This document shows, piece by piece, positions 50,801-54,944 of a DNA stretch of 54,944 bases. The position numbers were made by a program, and so were the translations under genes. Each line of letters opens with the position of its first letter. Within the stretch, counting starts at the first letter, position 1. The notes beneath the pieces were generated by a model. The model searched no databases. It saw nothing but the letters and a program-made list of their open reading frames with translations, and was not told where the DNA came from. This stretch comes from Clostridia bacterium (GTDB taxonomy: Bacteria > Bacillota > Clostridia > Oscillospirales > CAG-272), in assembly GCA_017450965.1 (NCBI GenBank), contig JAFSSQ010000038.1, positions 1 through 54,944 on the forward strand. The letters run 5' to 3'.

Positions 50801-51264
50801 GTAATAGTGTTATTACTGAACCAGCAGTCGCTAAGAGTGAGCGTGCAGCTTTCAGCGCGAACGATCTCTGAATTAAAGCCGGTGAACTGCACATATTCAA
50901 GCCGATAGTTCTTGTTCGCGATATCCGATTTATCTCCGGAAATGCCGAAACAGAACGCGCCGTCGGAACCGAAGTCGGCGTTCGCGGCCATGGAGATGGT
51001 CTTTCTCCCGCTGCCGGAGCCGCCGTTGATGGTATAGGTACCGACCTTATCGAGGCGGACGGTGGAGCTGAGCTCTATGTCGTCGAGCAGCGTGATCGTT
51101 TCGCCATCCTGAACAGCGGCGATAGCTGCTGCGAGGGATTCATACTCAACATCACCAATCTTTGCAACATTGCCGCCGTCCGCGAACGTGGGAATGACCA
51201 TCGCGGGAACGAGAGGCAGAATCATAGCCAGTGACAGGACCACCGCTAAGATCTTCTTTTTCAT
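44821..51264 (-). CDS. giant secreted parallel-beta-helix repeat protein
   Basis: A 2,147-residue secreted protein with a signal peptide (1-29, cut after FADGG region). Five modules start with an IGD-x-x-Y-x-(S/T)L motif: near residues 34 (AKIGDVEYESLAAAIAAVQD), 395, 760, 1040 and 1393. Each is followed by 250-350 residues of Asn/Thr/Ser/Gly-rich beta-helix strands, as in pectate-lyase-fold adhesins. From about 1,660 there are immunoglobulin-like parts, and from about 1,860 a C-terminal domain (YNADTL-like LCRALLEYGAAAQNRF) seen in gut clostridial surface proteins. No LPxTG or SLH motif is seen. A role in adhesion or glycan binding is inferred. Confidence 0.8.
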   Translation of the reverse strand: MKKKILAVVLSLAMILPLVPAMVIPTFADGGNVAKIGDVEYESLAAAIAAVQDGETITLLDDIELSSTVRLDKVGTYTINGGSGSGRKTISMAANADFGSDGAFCFGISGDKSDIANKNYRLEYVQFTGFNSEIVRAESCTLTLSDCWFSNNTITEFSGRAKDLLCVAAADVTVDKCSINSNTTGAPVGEYPSTVIYADQGSKLTISDSNFMHNTSAGNAIVQLAECASVAEGLPYNITDCIFIENTVSGNGNVAVVYASYPTDFESNYFYGNQVTTSANAKDAVIVLGSNATGSVINLNGFVYNTLSSDGSKRATVYTGANCDLSNNFWGDSGISESSTGGTGRYFINGAEADVGIGLDYLVTGTPTVTNTNYAVSCYHNNGMSCSLTLYEAPAVYVAQIGDAEYESLADAIAAVPTDGTKTTIKMIADETLAANATLTVAATKNIVLDLNGFTVTGSADTNAFYFITNEGTLEITDTSAGANGKITASTSNPDTGYSKENVTIYNCGGTLTLTAGKVENTTAGYRLSYAINNSSNAWGSSVISTFNMTGGTVSAPQGDAALRVYQNTGVNWKVYSKNYVNISGGTILDSGIFVDTVLYTKDQDLTDLTADDITKSCVIDTEINISGGTINGLIDMKIRHPFSTKLNITGGDFTNTKFRVRKWASEYGKDASAGTLAEPTEPMVKISGGRFGFVNAASMFNISTAWTDTSSWTTYDTPFEVTGGKFNLNPTYVAEGYEAVANTDDDSATYGYKIGESNYAAYIGNVKYETLAAAIDAAQDGDVVTLLKDLSVDSVVFIPKSITLNGANHTLTTTASRAIRINQSNVTVTIQNLTIAGNTERAVQVDSDKDSVRLTLDHVTAAATYYTVNICGSVDDLELNVTNCTLTGWGVINLWGDNGTVSVSNSTLIGINDKSYNAEGWNDFGVIIMEGDTTGQTTEHSVDYNVTVTNCNITANSTTGNRQFVVLHNNPSANNNLALDGCTITLGNENCHFYLDQSVQSATKIRATYMEGTLDVPTLPDGYLYVPVADNYKLIAQAVAVIGETPYASLKDAVEAATAGDTIELIADDDVSLTSGGEIVINKSLTINGNDHTIYGTPDQTGSNDIFITGNGTVTINGLNVEGFGYNHATDAGHAPIYVSSNFTGTVNLIGVSVSKFNRGGIFLYGGNFNVEGCDIDCANSRSGAFTKGIEIKGSASGTISDTDIYNMERSSTTYSTAGIEIYGNGSIVVDNCTISSNVGNHTTTKGTYGIVSSRVGAHDPSGGSLQVKDTVIDVTNAALSVTDSDDYGPVNNYSIEVTGCTFSNYIATWSATSTVTINSGDFAEDVYADAGTIIIHGGKFINFAPDTDTGSIVIDGGKFSADPSTYVASGYTAAAISEDSYFFEVVPASAVVARIGDTQYTTLAAAFAAAQDGDTITLLDNYDMEANEPGYGYTTSYVAQDETVNRNNMIVISGNNITFDLDGYTLSNLFNNTFKVTGTNVTFQNGAMTLGQLYYGEYSNGAVTKLYETPTYGSYIVYVREATNFVVNNLTTFGGINVSASTATINNLSFSGLKFYAVCSQSGSVVTINNGTYNKAVPGAANYLFWVENGSVMNITGGTFIKGSATFHTGIKPVITGGIFDFDPTNKGVAEGYEAVALSGDNLGKWQVGEVKAGNLVEETEPENITEGFDATYTVTKTVVDANDEVIEGSTGTAREVNVRVEVENAIPENKEIASGNTADEILDNLNMEKVLDSVVDAVADADDTLNVHIQVVRDTPPIVENTITYEVHPIALIYVNDATTPTETVTITNDKLESGAVFTVTLPVPNELAAAAASNGLIKVVHRSADYPAETKHFPLQGTYDHYYVQFTVTHFSEFELAIDTFAGNPGYAWGASLILKDMVAINLKVWDLKDRYGNAETDPSRFTVKYTFHDETKEVALTGAENNITVAKVVAKELVDEVTLELYYDGVLLESRNYSARRYCMNKTDTTKSDYEVNLDTLCRALLEYGAAAQNRFNYKTDDLANKNLTEHAALSDVPEYSHTKDGDLTLSASLSLKENTQINVYFLPAAGYTSGDYTATVGGQPVTITASGSYGYIAVPGIAAKNLGDNVTVVITRTGTEETTELTYSPMTWAYHKQGTETTEVEYYVARTLYAYYLAAAAYFAN

Positions 51265-51332
51265 ACTATTGTTTCCTTTCTGATGTTTTTGGTGTTTTGG
51301 CGTTTGTTTGTCAAATCGTGTGCCGCCATTTG

Positions 51333-51403
51333 CCGGCAGCCGTTGTCAGAGGCGTTTTGCTTGAGGGGCCTCGACCCTCGCGCCCGTCGGGCGCCGCTGC
51401 CGG
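51333..51403 (-). ncRNA. structured leader element of the giant protein mRNA
   Basis: CCGGCAGC (51403-51396 read on the minus strand) pairs with GCTGCCGG (51340-51333), closing a 71-base element. Inside are GCGCCC/GGGCGC and GAGGC/GCCTC hairpins. It lies in a leader of about 295 bases between promoter and start codon. It matches no riboswitch I know. A further stem, GCATGAAG/CTTCATGC, lies upstream near 51,505-51,545. Confidence 0.45.
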
Positions 51404-51565
51404 TAATTGTTTTTGTCACCTCCTAAAGCGCTGCGAGGCCCGCCGATCGCCGCGTTCGGTCCCCCGGCGCGCCGCGCTGCAAACACCGAACAGCACGGCC
51501 GCGCATGAAGAACGGAAAGCGGGTTTTTGGGCTTCATGCAAACTTTTCCCATTTAAAGATAATTC

Positions 51566-51595
51566 ATTATACCCCCTCCCCGCGCGGCTTGTCAA
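51566..51595 (-). promoter_or_regulatory. consensus promoter of the giant beta-helix gene
   Basis: On the minus strand TTGACA (51595-51590), 18-base spacer, TATAAT (51571-51566). Transcription would start near 51,559. Confidence 0.75.
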
Positions 51596-51672
51596 GAGGA
51601 AAGCTCCTGTTTTTTTGAAAAAACTAACAAAAAACAAACTCGCCGGAGCCGCGGGAGGAAAAAAACGGAAAA

Positions 51673-52064
51673 ACTCCTTCCGTCGCGGCAAGCCGCGACA
51701 CCTCCCTCGAGAGGGAGGCTACGGGGAAAACTCCTTCCGAGCCGCGCTCGTGCGAGCGCGGCAGTGAAGTTTGCGGCAAAGCCGCAAGTGAAGTTCCGCC
51801 TCCGGCGGAGTGAAGCGCTGCTTGGCAGCGTGAAGTTTCTCCCAAAGGGAGAAGTGAAAAGTTACAAAAACGGGAGAACTCCTTCCACCGCAAGCGGTCC
51901 CCCTCCCTCGAGAGGGAGGCAAAGAAGGCTCCCTCCGGGAGGGAGCTGGCGCCGCAGGCGACTGAAGGAGTAGGCGGGCGGAAAAGACTTCAGCAAAGAA
52001 ACGACCGGGGACGAGAGAACTCCTTCCGTCTCGCTCCGCGAGACACCTCCCTCGAGAGGGAGGC
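51673..52064. repeat. copies of a palindromic 'ACTCCTTCC ... CTCCCTCGAGAGGGAG' repeat
   Basis: Three full copies (about 51,674-51,719; 51,877-51,920; 52,018-52,064) share ACTCCTTCC, then a short hairpin that differs between copies, then the perfect palindrome CTCCCTCGAGAGGGAG. A fourth, partial copy starts at 51,729. No reading frame or transposase is associated. They look like small non-coding dispersed repeats. Confidence 0.75.
51741..51863 (+). repeat. array of AGTGAAGTT motifs separated by unrelated hairpins
   Basis: AGTGAAGTT or close variants occur at 51763, 51787, 51809, 51830 and 51853, spaced 21-24 bases. Each gap is a perfect small hairpin with its own stem: 51741-51762 (10 bp), 51772-51786, 51796-51808, 51816-51830 and 51837-51853. 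Motif sequence is conserved while stem sequence is not. The 51,265-52,127 gap holds no gene apart from these repeats and the leader of the giant protein. Confidence 0.75.
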
Positions 52065-52127
52065 AAAGGGGAGAGACCCGGAGGGGTATAGGGGCAAGTC
52101 ACCGCGGCATAAATCGCCTGCGCCGGA

Positions 52128-53075
52128 TCAGGGGTTTGATATCCTTTTCCAGCACTTTTCTTTCATAAAAGCGACGATCTCGCCGGCGTCGCGGTCTTCG
52201 TAATAGGCAACGAGCAGACGTTTGAACTCCGGAACGTCCTTTTCGGGGATGACGAGCAGCCCGGCGGCTTTGCCGATGAGGTAGTGGTTGGCAAAAATGA
52301 CCGCGGCGCGTTTGTTGCCGTCGTTGAAGATCTGAGTCTTCATACAATAGAGGCAAAGCCGGATCGCCGTTTCGACGGGTTCCGCGTCTTCCGCGACGAT
52401 GGCGGCGATTTTTTCTTTGACTTCAAGCTCGATCGGAAGCGGCGGCACGTACGACGTTCCGCCGATGGTGACCGGCACGCCGCGGATCCTGCCGCCATCC
52501 GCGTAAAAGCCCTCGTTTACGAGCTTGGCAATATGGCAGAGAATATAATAATTCGTCCCGGTGGCGATCACGCCGTGATCCGTCACAAACTCCCATGCGT
52601 GCTTCAGATTGAGGATCTTCTGCACGTCGTTTGCCGAAACGCCGCTCACGCGCCCGTTTTCGATGATATCTTCGGTCTGCGGGAAGGTAGTGGCAACGCC
52701 TTCCAGAACCGCCTGATCGTAGATATTCGCCTTCATATTGACGCGGGCGAAGTCGATATTGAGGATCACCTTATCGGAAAGTTCTTTCGTTGCGTACCCC
52801 AGCTGCGCAAGGCGCTTTTCGATGCGGCGAACGCCTTTTTTCAGTTCCCGCGCCTCTTTGGTATAACGAAGGAGCGCGGCGTAAAGATCGTCTGAAAAGA
52901 CGTCGACGTAGGTGCTGGTCAGCTTCCCGGCGACTCGCTTGCGGACGTAAAGATACCTGCCGCCGGCGGTCTCTTTGATCTCCGGCGTGCCGTCGTACGG
53001 CAGCAGCTTCAACCGCGCCTGCAAATCGGCGCGCTGCTGCAGAAGCTCTTCGGTCTCCATATATTCGTAATTCAT
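52128..53075 (-). CDS. Fic-domain protein lacking the catalytic His
   Basis: A 315-residue protein. The N-terminal 120 residues are helical and charged, with YLYVRKRVAGKL typical of some Fic-linked N-termini. The Fic domain holds ILNLKHAWEFVTDHG and the active-site loop MKTQIFNDGNKRAAVIFAN. Most Fic enzymes have HxFxDGNKR for AMP transfer; here the His is Gln. No clear inhibitory (S/T)xxxE(G/N) helix is visible. Start 53075 is used: AAGGAG is nine bases from it but touches the upstream ATG (53084). Confidence 0.85.
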   Translation of the reverse strand: MNYEYMETEELLQQRADLQARLKLLPYDGTPEIKETAGGRYLYVRKRVAGKLTSTYVDVFSDDLYAALLRYTKEARELKKGVRRIEKRLAQLGYATKELSDKVILNIDFARVNMKANIYDQAVLEGVATTFPQTEDIIENGRVSGVSANDVQKILNLKHAWEFVTDHGVIATGTNYYILCHIAKLVNEGFYADGGRIRGVPVTIGGTSYVPPLPIELEVKEKIAAIVAEDAEPVETAIRLCLYCMKTQIFNDGNKRAAVIFANHYLIGKAAGLLVIPEKDVPEFKRLLVAYYEDRDAGEIVAFMKEKCWKRISNP

Positions 53076-53093
53076 ACCCGCCATCTCCTTATA

Positions 53094-53130
53094 GGGAACT
53101 TTTTTTGTATTATTATAGCAAAAAGTTCCC
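53094..53130. promoter_or_regulatory. operator-like palindrome around the Fic -10 box
   Basis: GGGAACTTTTT (53094-53104) and AAAAAGTTCCC (53120-53130) are perfect inverted arms of 11 bp, separated by 15 bases that contain the -10 box. Confidence 0.65.
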
Positions 53131-53140
53131 CAAAACGCAA
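53112..53140 (-). promoter_or_regulatory. promoter of the Fic gene
   Basis: On the minus strand TTGCGT (53140-53135), 17-base spacer, TATAAT (53117-53112). Confidence 0.65.
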
Positions 53141-53207
53141 GGACTCTGCAAAGTTTTTCTGAAAAAACGCGGCGGCCTCTCCGATCCGGTCGTTCGATCC
53201 TCCGTTC

Positions 53208-54434
53208 TTAAATCATCCAAATGGGGACGATATATATTTTTCGGTCCATGGCCGACAATTCCTCTTTCAGACACAGGATCGCGCCGGTACCGCGCGGAAG
53301 AGAACCTTTATCGAGGATCCTGAACGCACCGGCAAGCTCGGGAGCCGGATTGGACGATTTTTTGATCTCCAGCGGATGCGTCTCGCCGTCGCTTTCGATC
53401 ACAAGGTCGATCTCGTTGGATTCCTTATCGCGATAATAATGAAAATTGCATTCCTTCACGTCGTTATGATAGGTCTTCACGATCTCCGCGACGGTATAAT
53501 TCTCAAGGATCGCGCCGCTCAACGCGCCGTTCATCAGGATCTCGGGGCTGGAATACTTCGTAAGATAGGCAACTAGCCCCGTATCAAAGAAATACATCTT
53601 CGGCGTTTTGACCGTGCGTTTCAGAAGATTGTTGGAATAGGGACGCAGGTAGAAAATGATCCCCGATTTTTCCATCACCGTCAACCAGCGTTTTGCCGTG
53701 TCGTCCGATACGCCTACGTCCTGCGCGATATCGTGGATATTGAGCATCTGTCCTGCGCGGCACGCGGCGGCGCGGATGAAATCCGCGTACAGCAGTTTAT
53801 CCACGCCCTGGATCATATCCGTCACGTCGCGGTCGATATAGGTCTGAATATAGGAACTGTAAAAAACGTCGCGGTCGGAATATTTGCCGCTCCGGTGTCC
53901 CGGCATGGCGCCGCGCCAAATGCGTCCATACATTTCCGTTGCCGAGCAAGGCGCGAGGTGTTTTTTCCGGGAGTTGATCGCATCGAGCCCCACAGCAAAA
54001 GGCGTTGTTTCGCCGTCGCCGTACAGTTCGCTTTGCGACAACGCCGACATGTGGACGATTGCCGTTCGTCCGGCAAGGGACTCCCTTGCTAAATCCATCA
54101 AGCGGAACGCCTGCGATCCCGTCAGCCAATAGGAACCGGGAGCGGCGCCTTCGTCTACTTTTATTTTAATGTAGGAAAACAGTTCCGGCGCATACTGTAC
54201 TTCGTCAATCAATACCGGAGCCGGATGGATTTCAAGGAAAAGCGCGGGGTCTGTCTTCGCCAGCTTGCGCTCGTCCGTATGATCGAGCGTTACTCTGCTG
54301 CGGTTGCTGCCCTCCATCAAGTGCTGCAGCATCGTGGATTTTCCGACCTGTCGCGGTCCTGTGACCAAAACGCAAGAGTACTCACGGCTGATTTCTGCAA
54401 TTCTCTTTTCGAGCGTCCTGTTGATGTATGCCAT
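53208..54434 (-). CDS. AAA ATPase with DUF4143 domain
   Basis: A 408-residue ATPase. The N-terminal AAA part has Walker A VTGPRQVGKSTML and Walker B APVLIDEVQYAPEL, and an arginine region near WLTGSQAF. A winged-helix segment (NIHDIAQDVGVSDDTAKRWL) joins the C-terminal DUF4143 domain, a nuclease-like fold with FHYYRDKESNEIDLVIESDG and PLEIKKS, close to the D-ExK pattern. The family is widespread, mobile and of unknown function. Start 54434 lies seven bases from GGAGG; ATG 54437 is an alternative. Confidence 0.87.
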   Translation of the reverse strand: MAYINRTLEKRIAEISREYSCVLVTGPRQVGKSTMLQHLMEGSNRSRVTLDHTDERKLAKTDPALFLEIHPAPVLIDEVQYAPELFSYIKIKVDEGAAPGSYWLTGSQAFRLMDLARESLAGRTAIVHMSALSQSELYGDGETTPFAVGLDAINSRKKHLAPCSATEMYGRIWRGAMPGHRSGKYSDRDVFYSSYIQTYIDRDVTDMIQGVDKLLYADFIRAAACRAGQMLNIHDIAQDVGVSDDTAKRWLTVMEKSGIIFYLRPYSNNLLKRTVKTPKMYFFDTGLVAYLTKYSSPEILMNGALSGAILENYTVAEIVKTYHNDVKECNFHYYRDKESNEIDLVIESDGETHPLEIKKSSNPAPELAGAFRILDKGSLPRGTGAILCLKEELSAMDRKIYIVPIWMI

Positions 54435-54524
54435 CATAGCACCTCCGGCCAAAATCGTTTACAATCGTATTATAGCCGAAAACAGGCGGAAAGTCAATAC
54501 CCTTTCGGAAAACGGGAGAGGGGA

Positions 54525-54553
54525 GAGTGAATAGTGAAGAGTGAAGAGTGAAG
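54525..54553. repeat. tandem AGTGAAG heptamers
   Basis: Three perfect copies of AGTGAAG (54533-54539, 54540-54546, 54547-54553) follow a variant copy AGTGAAT (54525). The unit is the same as the core of the motif repeated at 51,763-51,863. Confidence 0.75.
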
Positions 54554-54561
54554 AAGGAAGA

Positions 54562-54755
54562 GCTCCCCCGGAGCGTTTTTCTTCGCGGCTTCAAGTCCCG
54601 TTTCGGGATCTTTAAACCAAAAAAACGGGACTTGGTCTTGGATTTTGCAAAGCAAAAGCGAAAACTTGTTTCTTTGTGCTTTGCAAAATCCTTCGGTCAC
54701 CGCGGAAAAACGCTCCCCCGGAGCGTTTTTCTTCGCGGCTTCAAGTCCCGTTTCC
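54562..54755. repeat. 43-bp direct repeat flanking a 108-bp segment
   Basis: Bases 54562-54604 are repeated at 54713-54755. Each copy starts GCTCCCCCGGAGC and ends with TTCAAGTCCCGTTTC. The segment between carries a second inverted piece (CGGGACTTG near 54,627). The second copy forms AAAAACGCTCC/GGAGCGTTTTT with its flank. No transposase is seen. Confidence 0.75.
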
Positions 54756-54779
54756 TGAACTGTACCGCAAAACACAAAC

Positions 54780-54799
54780 GACGCCCGTAGGCGTCTTTT
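54780..54799. terminator. terminator-like hairpin near the window end
   Basis: GACGCC (54780-54785) pairs with GGCGTC (54790-54795), followed by TTTTG. The remaining 145 bases hold no supported gene; GCGGAGG near 54,928 may be the ribosome site of a gene beginning outside the window. Confidence 0.5.
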
Positions 54800-54944
54800 G
54801 TGTTTTGGTCGGAGTGTTCATAACGCAAGTGAATTTATTTTATGAAATCCGGCACGATACACATTCCGATGCCCGACCGATTCCCACATTCGACTTATCT
54901 GAAACAACCAAGTAAAATAAAGAAAAAGCGGAGGTTTCAGATCA

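Noticed and set aside
51333..51403. Cyclic-di-GMP riboswitch
   Set aside because: The conserved internal sequences of GEMM-I or GEMM-II are absent.
51346..51552. Possible 68-residue peptide in the giant protein leader
   Set aside because: No good ribosome site and no recognisable motif. The same bases form the stem-loops of the leader.
51741..51863. CRISPR array
   Set aside because: The spacers are hairpins of 13-22 bases, the motif is only 9 bases, and no cas genes are present.
54585..54604. tRNA T-arm-like sequence TTCAAGTCCCG
   Set aside because: No acceptor, D-arm or anticodon arm is found around either copy of the repeat.
54548..54790. Short open frames across the 43-bp repeats
   Set aside because: They arise from the repeat itself and have no ribosome site or known motif.

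Overview
The window is a G+C-rich (estimated by eye near 60%) chromosomal segment from an anaerobic, endospore-lineage Firmicute, most likely a gut-associated member of the Clostridia. The evidence is the spoIIAA-spoIIAB-sigF operon, SpoVG, an AbrB/SpoVT regulator, a SPOCS/LysM spore-coat-like protein, RNase J in place of RNase E, and the yceD-rpmF pair. Genus cannot be fixed from this sequence. No tRNA, rRNA, CRISPR array, transposase or phage gene was recognised.

Layout. 1-5,850: the 3' end of a DUF2877 (AllH-type) gene, an AbrB regulator, a structured leader in front of RNase J, a Dabb protein, a Tim44-like membrane protein, YhcH and an sce7726-type nuclease-fold protein. 6,088-7,655: the sigma-F operon on the minus strand. 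7,971-13,768: a plus-strand cell-envelope glycan cassette (PIG-L deacetylase, GT2-GtrA fusion, phosphodiester glycosidase, unknown anchored protein, PAP2 phosphatase). 13,817-22,933: an E2-like protein, amidohydrolase, dUTPase, WYL regulator, yceD-rpmF, spoVG, murC, a YdcF-like protein and a LysM/SPOCS protein.

23,346-34,457 is a nine-gene plus-strand operon and one of the two most interesting loci. It joins a 2-keto-3-deoxy-sugar-acid route (KDG kinase, KDPG-type aldolase, IlvD/Edd-type dehydratase, SDR, metallo-beta-lactamase-fold hydrolase) to a fumarate-reductase-type flavoprotein, FdrA (AllF family), a DUF1116 protein (AllG family) and a diverged acetate-kinase-family enzyme. In allantoin fermentation AllF/AllG/AllH make carbamoyl phosphate, which a carbamate kinase converts to ATP. 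Here an acyl kinase sits where the carbamate kinase would be, so I infer a substrate-level-phosphorylation module linked to sugar-acid breakdown. The dehydratase and the kinase both carry unusual residues at normally conserved active-site positions.

34,513-39,938 holds a DUF4886 lipoprotein, an exonuclease/phosphatase-fold protein, a GtrB-like glycosyltransferase, a sirtuin and a zinc-ribbon membrane protein. 39,998-44,737 is the second main locus, a compact minus-strand RiPP cluster: a 40-residue precursor with core Cys residues, a radical SAM/SPASM maturase, a PqqD-type recognition protein, a small Ser/Thr/Pro-rich lipoprotein, a nucleotidyltransferase, an HPr-kinase-like kinase and an S24/S26 peptidase. 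It has tailoring enzymes known beside lasso peptides but no lasso cyclase.

44,821-51,264 encodes a 2,147-residue secreted parallel-beta-helix protein built on five copies of an IGD-x-x-Y module. Behind it lie a structured leader, a dense field of hairpin repeats (51,670-52,065), a Fic protein lacking the usual catalytic His and apparently controlled by a palindrome around its -10 box, a DUF4143 ATPase, and a terminal region with a 43-bp direct repeat.
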